Position numbers and translations under genes: made by a program
Assembly (NCBI GenBank): GCA_947168395.1
Contig: CAMVLT010000002.1
Coordinates: forward strand, 1-64,000
DNA from: an uncultured Prevotellaceae bacterium
GTDB lineage: Bacteria; Bacteroidota; Bacteroidia; Bacteroidales; Bacteroidaceae
Length of the DNA stretch: 64,000 nt
Reading direction: 5' to 3'
The notes under the pieces: model-generated
Told to the model about the DNA's origin: nothing
The model's input: only the letters and a program-made list of their open reading frames with translations
Database searches by the model: none
Shown here: positions 50,810 to 59,322 of the stretch, piece after piece
How positions within the stretch are numbered: the stretch's first letter is position 1
How the letters are laid out: each line of letters begins with the position of its first letter

Positions 50810-53215
50810 ATGAAGACGAAGAATATTTTCAGATTATTATTCATGGCCGGGGCACTGGTCGTGGGAATAAATTGTGTGAAGGCTACTGAGCGAACTATCT
50901 GGCCAACAGCTCAGGCTTCTGCTTTTACTATACCTTATACGGAGTTTCAAGATGTAGCAGAAGACTATGTGATTCGTGTATATGCTTCTGTTACAGATGA
51001 TAACAACTGGGGTATTAAGTTTAAAATATCATCTTTAAATTCTGGTCCCCAATTTAAGGAAACCAACTTACTTAATTGGGGTGCAGAATGGGTTTATCAA
51101 GGAACTGCGTTAGAAGATGGGTGTTTCACTGTAACATGTAGTTCAACTTCTGCAGAGCATCTTGCAAAATCTGGATTAACCGTTACACCTTGGGGTATCA
51201 CAGTCTCTCATGTCACTATTGATGACGGTTTGAATGGTAATACTCCCCTTGTTATCACTATTGATAATGACATTGAGAATGGAAGTGTAAGTACAACTGT
51301 TGAGGAGGCTAATAAGGGTGACGAGGTTACTGTCAGTGCAACTGCTTTAGCCGGTTACAAGTTGAAGCATTTTCTTATTAACGAAGATGTTTTGCTGCCT
51401 CTTGACAATGGAATTAAGCAAGCAAACGGGACTACCACCTATACAGGAAGATTTATTATGCCTGCAAAGGCGGTCACGGTGTCTGCTGAATTTATAGACG
51501 AAAACATTATTTGGCAGGGTAGTGAGGGCACGTTGGAAATTGACGGCTCCATCATTGGCAGCGTTAGTGCTGATGCCATTTTGCGCGTTTGGGCTCCCAA
51601 AGAAGTATTCTTTATTGGCGCAGGCTATAGTGCACTTTTTTATTCTCAGAACCAAAATGTTATTCTCAGTAGTGACTTTGATAGCTACTACAATGATAAC
51701 GGTGCCTATTTCGAGTTTACCCTGACAAAAGAGATATTAGAGCGTTTTACATCGGAAGTGCCTTTGAGACTTCAGTCTAGCTATGGCAATAGCAAGATTA
51801 CTCAGGTCATGCTGATTTCTGGCAGTTCTTCCCCTGATATTCCAACACATACATTGACTCTAATTATCGACGGTCAAACGCAGACAAAGACGGTAGCAGA
51901 GGGAACGGTACTAGCTAATGTACTGCCCACACCTACAAAGGAAGGCTATACTTTTACGGGTTGGAGCGGAATACCTGAAAGCGGTAATATGCCAACTAAC
52001 GACCTGACTGTCACTGCCCAGTTCAGTATCAACTCCTATAAGCTGACATATAAAGTGGATGGAGAAGTGTATGGCGATGTGGAGACTATAGAGTATGGCG
52101 CAGCAATTAATCCCAGGACAGCCCCCACTAAGGATGGCTTCAGTTTCTCCGGATGGAATGGTTTGCCTGAGACGATGCCTGCTCACGATGTTGAAGTGAC
52201 GGGTGAGTTTACTGGAATTAAATACAAGGTTGAGATTGCATCAACAACCTATGGCGTTATCACGACCGACAAAGAAGCTTACGAAAAAGGAGAAACGGTA
52301 ACGGTGACCATAAAAGATAATACCGGTTACGAAATGGAGTCCATTAGTACTGATCCAACTAATTTAGGCCTTCAACGAGTCGATGACGGTGTGTTCTCCT
52401 TTGTAATGCCTGATGCCGACGTGAAGGTTACCGTCAGGTTCAAGGCAAGGGAATATACGTTGACTTTCATGCTCAATAACGAGGTGTATGAAGTAGGCGA
52501 AATTCCTCAGATTTACCAAGTAAGATATGGTACGAGCATCACATTACCGGCGGATCCTGCTCAGGAAGAAGGCTATACCTTCTCAGGTTGGAGTGGAATC
52601 CCCGCTGACGGTAAGATGCCAGCAGGTGACCTTACAGTCTATGGCCATTTCAATGCAATGCTTTCGGTAGGTTCGATAGGCTATGCCACCTATTGTCCCA
52701 CGAAACCAGTCATCTTCGAAGGCAATGAGGATATCAAGGCTTACATAGCCAAAGAAAAGAGCGACAGCGAGGTAACACTGATACAGGTCATCGGAGCTGT
52801 AGCGGCAGGAACGGGCCTTGTCCTGATAGGCGAGGCAGGTGCTGAAGTGGAGTTTGAAGTAACTAATGAGGGTACTGATTATAGTAATGAGAATCTCATG
52901 ATCGGTGTAACCGGAGCAAGTGCAAACATCCATGCTTCAAATCTTTACGTCTTAGTTCAGAAAGAGGATGGCGTGAAGTTTGCTGACACGGCTGCAAATG
53001 CCGCTACTGTCCCTGTTGGCAAGGCTTATTTGCAGGCTCCTGTCAATAGCAGTCGTATCCTGACTATCTGTTTTGGTGACGAATCCACGGGTATGGAGAC
53101 AGTTCATGCTTCGACTAATAAGAAGGTCGAAGTCTACAACTTGAGTGGTCAGCGTATTGCGAATCCCAGGAAGGGACTCTATATCGTAAATGGCAAAAAG
53201 GCCTTTATTAAATAA
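50810..53215 (+). CDS. InlB B-repeat surface protein with sorting-type tail
   Basis: The 801-residue secreted protein has a signal peptide to about residue 25. After a unique beta-rich N-region come Listeria-Bacteroides (InlB B / Flg_new) repeats with the core GYTFTGWSGIP or GFSFSGWNGLP at about residues 375, 440 and 580. They alternate with the related GSVSTTVEEANKGDEVTV and YGVITTDKEAYEKGETVTV modules. A final domain and the tail VYNLSGQRIANP.KGLYIVNGKKAFIK follow. AGGAGG 8 nt before the ATG is one of the few strong ribosome sites here. It sits between two paralogous lipoprotein genes. Confidence 0.85.
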   Translation: MKTKNIFRLLFMAGALVVGINCVKATERTIWPTAQASAFTIPYTEFQDVAEDYVIRVYASVTDDNNWGIKFKISSLNSGPQFKETNLLNWGAEWVYQGTALEDGCFTVTCSSTSAEHLAKSGLTVTPWGITVSHVTIDDGLNGNTPLVITIDNDIENGSVSTTVEEANKGDEVTVSATALAGYKLKHFLINEDVLLPLDNGIKQANGTTTYTGRFIMPAKAVTVSAEFIDENIIWQGSEGTLEIDGSIIGSVSADAILRVWAPKEVFFIGAGYSALFYSQNQNVILSSDFDSYYNDNGAYFEFTLTKEILERFTSEVPLRLQSSYGNSKITQVMLISGSSSPDIPTHTLTLIIDGQTQTKTVAEGTVLANVLPTPTKEGYTFTGWSGIPESGNMPTNDLTVTAQFSINSYKLTYKVDGEVYGDVETIEYGAAINPRTAPTKDGFSFSGWNGLPETMPAHDVEVTGEFTGIKYKVEIASTTYGVITTDKEAYEKGETVTVTIKDNTGYEMESISTDPTNLGLQRVDDGVFSFVMPDADVKVTVRFKAREYTLTFMLNNEVYEVGEIPQIYQVRYGTSITLPADPAQEEGYTFSGWSGIPADGKMPAGDLTVYGHFNAMLSVGSIGYATYCPTKPVIFEGNEDIKAYIAKEKSDSEVTLIQVIGAVAAGTGLVLIGEAGAEVEFEVTNEGTDYSNENLMIGVTGASANIHASNLYVLVQKEDGVKFADTAANAATVPVGKAYLQAPVNSSRILTICFGDESTGMETVHASTNKKVEVYNLSGQRIANPRKGLYIVNGKKAFIK

Positions 53216-53233
53216 AATAAGGTATAAATCATT

Positions 53234-55366
53234 ATGGCAATGAATAGCAAGCATATCATTATTGGCATAGCCGCGCTTACTTTATGTGCCGGCTTCACCA
53301 GTTGTTCGCACGATTTTGATAACTTTTCGTCAGGCGAGGAAGTCATCAATCTCTACAATCAGAAGTTTGTAGAGGCGTTTGGCCAGCCTGCCGCTAATCA
53401 GAATTGGGGCTTTGATGCCCCAGCTACTGTTGTCGTCAACAATACAACCCGAGCCATCACGGTTAACGATGACTACTATTCTGAGTTTAACTTCCCTACA
53501 GAAGAAGAACTGACTACTGCGTTCCCGACGGCAATTCCTACAGATGCCGATGAGGTGGCTGATTTAACCAATTATATTGGTAAGGAATATACCAATCAGT
53601 ATGGTACTTATACAGCAAGTGATTTGTATGCCGTTTATGTGAATTTCATCAAGAAAGGGCATAATCTGAAAGTTACCAGTGCCGGAAAAGTTGAAATAGG
53701 TGGTACCTATCAGAATATTGTCGATGGTGAAGTGCAGTATTACAATGTATATGTAGATGTGGAGGGCGACCTGACCATCCAGCGTAAAGGTGCTGCACAC
53801 TACAACCTCTATATTCTTCACGGCAATGTAACCCTGCCTGATGACTACGGCGAGCAGGCTGGTATCATTTCTGTGGCAGAGGGCGCCACATTGAATGACC
53901 AGCGAAGCAGTATTGCTGCCAATCAGGGAGTGAGGCTATATAATCGTGGTATTGTCAATGCTACCAATACCGAGAAATATGATATTGGCAACAACTCTAC
54001 CGTCTACAATGAAGGTACATTTACCGTGAGTGGCGCGCTGTCTTATTCTCCTGGAGCTGGCAACACGTCCTATTTCATTAACTTCGGTGACGATGCCGAA
54101 CTGACTGCTCCCTCCATGACGATGAACTCTATCTGTCACTTCTTTACTGATGGTACTGTGAACATCGCTGGCCAGACGAAGGTAACACAGGTAGATATTA
54201 CGTGGATAAACAACGGTCATTACACCACAGGCTCGATGGTGTTCAGCGCGAAGAACGGTACATTCTATAATTACTGTCAGCTGATAGTCCGTAATAACTG
54301 CAATTTCACCGATGGACTCTTCAATATGATGCAGAACAGCTATGCCGAGTTTGGTACGGGTTTGTTCAACAACTTCCGTGTCAATATGCACGACAATTCC
54401 GGCTTTAACGTGTTGCGTGGCTCAAAATGGGGCCGTCAGGGGGCAGACTTCATTGGTGCTCACGAGATGCAGGGCTTTATAGCCGTTGATGACAATGCAC
54501 AAGTTTTTGTACGTCTTGCAGGTGACAACCAGATTCCGGCCTACAAGGGATATGCATTTAACGTTCAAGGAGCTAACCTGACATTGGCTTATGAGCGTAT
54601 GGCTTTCTATAAAGGTTTTAATGAGATAGGCTTGAATTCCACTTATGACGCAGTGAGCTACTGGAATGAGACCACTGCCGAACAACTCGAAGCGAATGGC
54701 GATGAGGACAAGACATGGAATCTGCATAATGTTATCAAGGTGATTACTGGCGAGGCTTTTGCCGAGACAGGCTTTACACTGACCGAGGGCGACTGTGCTG
54801 CAACTTGGAATGGTGGAACACCTCCAGAAGAAGAAACATGGGGCGACTGGATTCGCGTCATTGCTGAAGACTTGAGTGCTAATCAGCCTACCGATTTTGA
54901 CTTCAACGACGTGGTGTTCGATGTCCGCATCAATTCCAACAAGACTAAGGCTCAGATTAAGCTGAAGGCTGCTGGCGGTACACTACCTTTAACCGTTGGC
55001 TGGACTGGCGAAGCTGGAACCAGCTATGCGGAATTTGAGGTGCATAACCTTTATGGGGTGCCTACTAATGTGATGGTCAATACGCATGCCAAGAATGGTA
55101 TTGATGGAAAAGCCGATGTCATCAAGACACTGAAAGGAACTTTCAATAGTGCGAATGACGTGAAGATCAAGGTACAGAAACGTGGTGAATGGTATGATAT
55201 AGAAGCCCACGTGGGTGAGCCAGCCAGCAAATTGGCTGTAGGCACTGACTATGAATGGTGTGATGAACGCCAAAACATCAACGATAAATACAGCAACTTC
55301 TCCAACTATGTTCAGGAAAACACGTTGACTGAGTGGTGGGGAGCTGAACCAAAAACTGTCGAATAG
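53234..55366 (+). CDS. beta-helix-like surface lipoprotein with LruC-like C-domain, paralogue
   Basis: The 710-residue lipoprotein has Cys 24 in FTSCSHDFDNF. Start ATG 53234; ATG 53240 is possible. ANQNWGF is at 54-60. The solenoid shares long near-identical runs with the 48371 protein (SVAEGATLND, SIAANQGV, APSMTMNS, FYNYCQLIV), so one arose from the other by duplication. The C-domain starts IAEDLSANQPTDFDFNDVVFDV and ends with WCDERQNINDKYSNFSNYV, as in the next paralogue. It is the third gene of the operon (18-bp gap) and is followed by a strong terminator. Confidence 0.8.
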   Translation: MAMNSKHIIIGIAALTLCAGFTSCSHDFDNFSSGEEVINLYNQKFVEAFGQPAANQNWGFDAPATVVVNNTTRAITVNDDYYSEFNFPTEEELTTAFPTAIPTDADEVADLTNYIGKEYTNQYGTYTASDLYAVYVNFIKKGHNLKVTSAGKVEIGGTYQNIVDGEVQYYNVYVDVEGDLTIQRKGAAHYNLYILHGNVTLPDDYGEQAGIISVAEGATLNDQRSSIAANQGVRLYNRGIVNATNTEKYDIGNNSTVYNEGTFTVSGALSYSPGAGNTSYFINFGDDAELTAPSMTMNSICHFFTDGTVNIAGQTKVTQVDITWINNGHYTTGSMVFSAKNGTFYNYCQLIVRNNCNFTDGLFNMMQNSYAEFGTGLFNNFRVNMHDNSGFNVLRGSKWGRQGADFIGAHEMQGFIAVDDNAQVFVRLAGDNQIPAYKGYAFNVQGANLTLAYERMAFYKGFNEIGLNSTYDAVSYWNETTAEQLEANGDEDKTWNLHNVIKVITGEAFAETGFTLTEGDCAATWNGGTPPEEETWGDWIRVIAEDLSANQPTDFDFNDVVFDVRINSNKTKAQIKLKAAGGTLPLTVGWTGEAGTSYAEFEVHNLYGVPTNVMVNTHAKNGIDGKADVIKTLKGTFNSANDVKIKVQKRGEWYDIEAHVGEPASKLAVGTDYEWCDERQNINDKYSNFSNYVQENTLTEWWGAEPKTVE

Positions 55367-55396
55367 GCAACAGTATTGTTGTTTGATAATTTATTA

Positions 55397-55445
55397 AACG
55401 GCGGCTTTACAGGTCATCTGTAAAGCCGCCGTTGTTCTGTTTTGT
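55397..55445 (+). terminator. intrinsic terminator after the three-gene lipoprotein operon
   Basis: A perfect 16-bp stem (55397-55412 with 55418-55433) has a 5-nt loop gtcat, followed by gttctgtttt. It lies 31 bp after the stop of the 53234 gene. Confidence 0.85.
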
Positions 55446-55484
55446 AAAAGATTACGTATTTTTATCACTTTTTGGGGGGAAATC

Positions 55485-55516
55485 TTTGTGGTTCCAAAAC
55501 TTTTTCGTATCTTTGC
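55485..55516 (+). promoter_or_regulatory. promoter of the third beta-helix-like lipoprotein gene
   Basis: TTTG at 55485-55488 and TATCTTTGC at 55508-55516 are separated by 19 nt, a full match to the Bacteroidetes -33/-7 promoter. The ATG is 45 bp further. Confidence 0.8.
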
Positions 55517-55561
55517 ACCCATCTATTCAACTAAAAGATAAACATTAAAAATTTTACGAAC

Positions 55562-57493
55562 ATGAAAAAGTATTTGATGACAGGAGTCGCAGCGTTGGCT
55601 TTATGCGCTGGATTCACAAGTTGTTCTCACGACGAGGACTTCGAGCCTATCACTCAGGATCAGATTGATAAGGCTAAGTACGATCAGGCATTCCTTGCCT
55701 ATGTTGGTGGCAAGATTGCTTCTAATCAGGATTGGGGATTCTCCGCAACTCCTGCAACAAGTCGTATAACACGTGCTATCCAGCCCAGCTTTAACTTCCC
55801 CAGCGACGCTAATGCCAGCAAATTCCTGGCCGACGTGCCTGAGGGCATCGAGCTGCTGGCTCCTGGCATAGGCAAGGCCAACCACTACATCGACGCTTCT
55901 TATACGGGCGATCTCAATGTTTGGGGTATTGGCTCTGCAGATAATGGATGGGTGCCTGAAGGTGGTACCCTCTATGTGAAGGGCAACTGCGACTTTTCGA
56001 ACCGTAGTTTTTACTTCGCTGGTAACTCTGAGCTTTATCTTGTTAAAGGTGCTACGCTGACACTGGGCGAGAACAACGGCTCCGGCAACCTCCAGCAGAA
56101 CACCAAAATCTACATTGCCGAGGGTGCCAAGCTCATTGCCAACGGCGAGCTGAAGCTGAACAACGGTCTGCACATCTACAACCACGGTACCATCGAGACT
56201 CCGAAACTCTCGACCAACAGCAATAGCGTACTCTACAACGTGGGCACCGTGAAAGTTACAGGTAAGATTTCGGTGGAGAACACTCTTTCTGTTATCGTCA
56301 ACGATGGCACCATCACTGCAGCAGATTTGAATACTGCTGGTAGCGGTAAGTTTGAGAACAACAACAACGTTACCATCAGCGGCACTACCTTCGTCAACAG
56401 CAACGACAACACTTGGGTGAACAATGGTCAGTATCACACCGGCAACTTCCTCTACAACGCTGCCAGCGACGAGGTTATCAACAACTGCCGTCTGACGGTG
56501 GACGAAAACTTCAACATCAACTTGGGCGACAATCCTGGCAATGGCAACTTCAAGATGGATGCCGGCTCAGGCGTTGTGACCAAGAACTTCAACGGCGGAG
56601 GCAACTGGACCGGCACCTACGCCGACACATATAGTACATTCAATGGCGGCCCGTTCTACATCTACATGGGCGCTGGCTCTGTCTTCAAGGTAACAGGGAC
56701 AGCCACGATGAACGCCACGAAGGCTAACTATGGCATCTATGGTCCTGAAAGCGGCGACTACGCTGTGTTCCAGGCCAAGAATATTGTGGCCGGCAAGGCC
56801 GGTCAGGGCTATGAGGTGACCTACGGCGGCAACCTCGCCGTGGTAGCAGAGAGCCACTTTGCCAACGGCATGAGCGGCCAGTATCCCTATATCGACTTTA
56901 AGGGCGATGCCGCTATCTATGCTCCTGAATTCAACGACGGTTTGCCCAGTATCAATATTGCATCGGGGACTTGTAACCCTGGCTTCAATGGCGGCAATGA
57001 AATAATTTACGACCTGCGTATCTGGGCAGAGGACTTGAGTGCTCAGGAGGCTGGCGACTTCGACTTTAATGATATTGTGCTCGATGTCAAGTATGATAAG
57101 AATAACGCAACTCTCTGTCTGCGTGCAGCTGGCGGTACACTGCCTCTTTATATCGACGGAAAGACAGAATGGGAGGTTCATAAGCTCTTCCAAGTGGGTG
57201 AAAAAGTGATGGTCAATACTGCTCCTGGTAAGCACAAAGAACACGCCCCCGTGGTGTTCAAGTTAGGCAGAGGTATTACCAATGCTGCTGAGGCCAATGG
57301 CATTAAGCTGATTGTTGAGAAGAATGGCATCCTTCAGGAGATGAAGGCCCCGAAGGGAGAACCCTCTTGTAAACTTGCCGTTGACAAAGACTTGGACTGG
57401 CTCAACGAGCGTTCCAGCATCAAGGGCACATACGAGAAATTTGTTCCTTGGGCTAATGATAACAATCCCGAATTGTCAAAGTGGTGGGAATAA
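55562..57493 (+). CDS. beta-helix-like surface lipoprotein with LruC-like C-domain, divergent paralogue
   Basis: The 643-residue lipoprotein has Cys 21 (FTSCSHDEDFE). Its signal peptide is nearly the same as in the 53234 protein. SNQDWGF is at 54-60. The solenoid (about 110-480) differs in sequence from the other two but has the same turn style (IYNHGTIET, LYNVGTVKV, WVNNGQYHTG). The C-domain has EDLSAQEAGDFDFNDIVLDV (DFDFND at 499-504), LRAAGGTLPLYIDG and LDWLNERSSIKGTYEKFVPW. It has its own promoter and terminator, so it can be expressed apart from the other three genes. The coding sequence is GC-richer than that of 48371. Function unknown. Confidence 0.8.
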   Translation: MKKYLMTGVAALALCAGFTSCSHDEDFEPITQDQIDKAKYDQAFLAYVGGKIASNQDWGFSATPATSRITRAIQPSFNFPSDANASKFLADVPEGIELLAPGIGKANHYIDASYTGDLNVWGIGSADNGWVPEGGTLYVKGNCDFSNRSFYFAGNSELYLVKGATLTLGENNGSGNLQQNTKIYIAEGAKLIANGELKLNNGLHIYNHGTIETPKLSTNSNSVLYNVGTVKVTGKISVENTLSVIVNDGTITAADLNTAGSGKFENNNNVTISGTTFVNSNDNTWVNNGQYHTGNFLYNAASDEVINNCRLTVDENFNINLGDNPGNGNFKMDAGSGVVTKNFNGGGNWTGTYADTYSTFNGGPFYIYMGAGSVFKVTGTATMNATKANYGIYGPESGDYAVFQAKNIVAGKAGQGYEVTYGGNLAVVAESHFANGMSGQYPYIDFKGDAAIYAPEFNDGLPSINIASGTCNPGFNGGNEIIYDLRIWAEDLSAQEAGDFDFNDIVLDVKYDKNNATLCLRAAGGTLPLYIDGKTEWEVHKLFQVGEKVMVNTAPGKHKEHAPVVFKLGRGITNAAEANGIKLIVEKNGILQEMKAPKGEPSCKLAVDKDLDWLNERSSIKGTYEKFVPWANDNNPELSKWWE

Positions 57494-57530
57494 GAAATCA
57501 TCAAATACTTAATATACAAACTTTGTTAAG

Positions 57531-57557
57531 GGCGGTTGCGTGAGCAACCGCCTTTTT
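57531..57557 (+). terminator. intrinsic terminator after the 55562 gene
   Basis: A perfect stem GGCGGTTGC / GCAACCGCC (57531-57539, 57544-57552) has the loop GTGA and is followed by TTTTT. It lies between the lipoprotein gene and the deaminase gene, whose ATG is 18 bp beyond. Confidence 0.9.
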
Positions 57558-57574
57558 GGAAAAATAGAGAGAAG

Positions 57575-58054
57575 ATGACTATAACAGAACAGGACAAGGA
57601 GATGATGCGGGAGGCGATAAGGCTTTCGGCAGAGAGTGTGGAGAACGGGGGCGGTCCCTTCGGAGCTGTGATTGCGAAGGATGGTGAGATTATCAGCGGG
57701 ACATCTAACTCGGTGACGCTGCTGAACGACCCTACGGCACATGCCGAAGTGACGTGTATCAGGGAGGCTTGCCGGAAGTTGGGGACGTTCGACCTCAGCG
57801 GCTATAAGATATATTCGTCGTGCGAGCCTTGCCCTATGTGTCTCGGTGCTATCTATTGGGCTCACCTCGACTGCATCTATTACGCCAACAACCGCAAGGA
57901 TGCAGCCGATATTGACTTCGACGACGACTTTATCTACCGCGAACTGGAGAAGCCGATGGCTGAGCGTTCTACGCCCATCATCCCGCTGTTGCGGGAGGAG
58001 GCATTGCCTGTGTTCCGCCAGTGGACGCTGAAAGCCGACAAGACGGAGTACTAA
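57575..58054 (+). CDS. nucleoside/guanine deaminase (CDA fold)
   Basis: The 159-residue zinc deaminase starts at the ATG at 57575, since earlier in-frame codons lie in the terminator hairpin. The zinc site is HAE in PTAHAEVTC (near residue 53) and PCPMC in SCEPCPMCLGAIYWA (near 83). The C-terminus FDDDFIYRELEKP resembles guanine deaminase GuaD, so hydrolysis of guanine to xanthine is likely, with other nucleobases as the alternative. It is cytoplasmic and convergent with the M64 peptidase gene. Confidence 0.9.
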   Translation: MTITEQDKEMMREAIRLSAESVENGGGPFGAVIAKDGEIISGTSNSVTLLNDPTAHAEVTCIREACRKLGTFDLSGYKIYSSCEPCPMCLGAIYWAHLDCIYYANNRKDAADIDFDDDFIYRELEKPMAERSTPIIPLLREEALPVFRQWTLKADKTEY

Positions 58055-58065
58055 ATGATGTTCTC

Positions 58066-59322
58066 TTAGTGACTGGTATAGAAGTCGGTGATACGTATGA
58101 TGGCTCTTGAGCAGACGGGGCAGAAATTCTCTACCTCGTTGACCTTCATACGGCACTCCTGGGCAGGGCGGAATACCCCTTTTGACTGGTAGCCGCCGCC
58201 TTCGAACAAACCCACCTGCCCCGTCGGGTCAGGTAGCATATCGGCCCACTTTGACTGGAAATCCACCTTCGTTGTCAAGTTTGGTTCCCACGGCTCTGTG
58301 TCGGTCGGGTACATCGTCTCATAACCATCGTCGTAATAGTATTCGTCGCCCAATCCAGCGTAGCTGTGGCCGAACTCGTGGACGAGTACCTGTCGGAACA
58401 TGTCGTTGTCGCTGGTAGTGACGAGCAACTGGTTGTAGATGCCGCCACCGCCGTATATGTCGGTGTTTACCAGTACGATGATGTGCTCGAACGGTACCCC
58501 CGACAGCACGTCGTAAAGACGGTGCATATCTTGTGTCATGAGGTAGCGGTTGCTGTAGAAGGTGTCGTAGTGGCTGCCGACAGGCGTGCGGCTCCATTGC
58601 TGTAGACGGGGTATGCTGGGGCCGCTGTCCTGCGACTCGGCAGCAACAGCCACCACGTTGAAGCGGTCTTTCATGGAGGTAAACGGCTCGTGCGAGAACA
58701 GGGCATCGACCACCCGCTGACAGTCGCCGTAGAACTTGTCCATTTGTGCCGCCGTATAGCCCTCAGCCACAATGGCCAGGTCGATGCAACGAGTAATGTC
58801 GGGCACGCTGTCGGTCGACCAGATGTAGCGGAAGGGTATGCCGTTAGGGCCGATAGGGCGTATCAGGATGTCCGTCGGGTCGATGGCGTGTGACAGGGTG
58901 CCCACCACTTGGTCGTGAACATCGGTCAGCGTTACCGTGACGTTTACTGGCTTTTTGGGCATGGGGACGTTGAAGCTGGCCTCGAACGCCTTCTGCACCT
59001 TCGTGGCTTCCTCCGTGACTTGCCACTCTTGGAACAAGGTTGAAAAGGTGTGGACGTAGAGCAACTGCCCCGTTGTGGCATCGCTCAGCTTGATTTGCCC
59101 GTTACCTTTCAGCGGCATCTCCGTCAGCCGACTTCTGCGGCCAGCCCATCGGTCGAGCACATAAGCCTGCTCAAAGAAAATTTGTTGTGAGCGGTTGTTG
59201 CCCCCGAAGATATAGTCCAACCGCAGCGTGCGGTCCTCGAAACATTCGTCGAAGCCTTGTCCACAGGCCATGTTTGTCAAGTCCCAGACGCTGACAAACA
59301 GCAATATCAATCTTTTCATCAT
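58066..59322 (-). CDS. secreted M64 (IgA-peptidase-like) metallopeptidase
   Basis: The 418-residue protein has a signal peptide (start at 59322 or 59319) and an N-terminal Peptidase_M64_N beta domain (about residues 25-150). The M64 domain has the zinc motif HEFGHSYAGLGDEY (near residue 318), GPNGIPFRYIWSTDSV and CRMKVNEVENFCPVCSRAI. The family includes an IgA-cleaving enzyme of Clostridium ramosum, but Bacteroidales members are not well defined, so a mucosal substrate is inference. It overlaps the MATE exporter gene end by 4 bp. Confidence 0.9.
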   Translation of the reverse strand: MMKRLILLFVSVWDLTNMACGQGFDECFEDRTLRLDYIFGGNNRSQQIFFEQAYVLDRWAGRRSRLTEMPLKGNGQIKLSDATTGQLLYVHTFSTLFQEWQVTEEATKVQKAFEASFNVPMPKKPVNVTVTLTDVHDQVVGTLSHAIDPTDILIRPIGPNGIPFRYIWSTDSVPDITRCIDLAIVAEGYTAAQMDKFYGDCQRVVDALFSHEPFTSMKDRFNVVAVAAESQDSGPSIPRLQQWSRTPVGSHYDTFYSNRYLMTQDMHRLYDVLSGVPFEHIIVLVNTDIYGGGGIYNQLLVTTSDNDMFRQVLVHEFGHSYAGLGDEYYYDDGYETMYPTDTEPWEPNLTTKVDFQSKWADMLPDPTGQVGLFEGGGYQSKGVFRPAQECRMKVNEVENFCPVCSRAIIRITDFYTSH

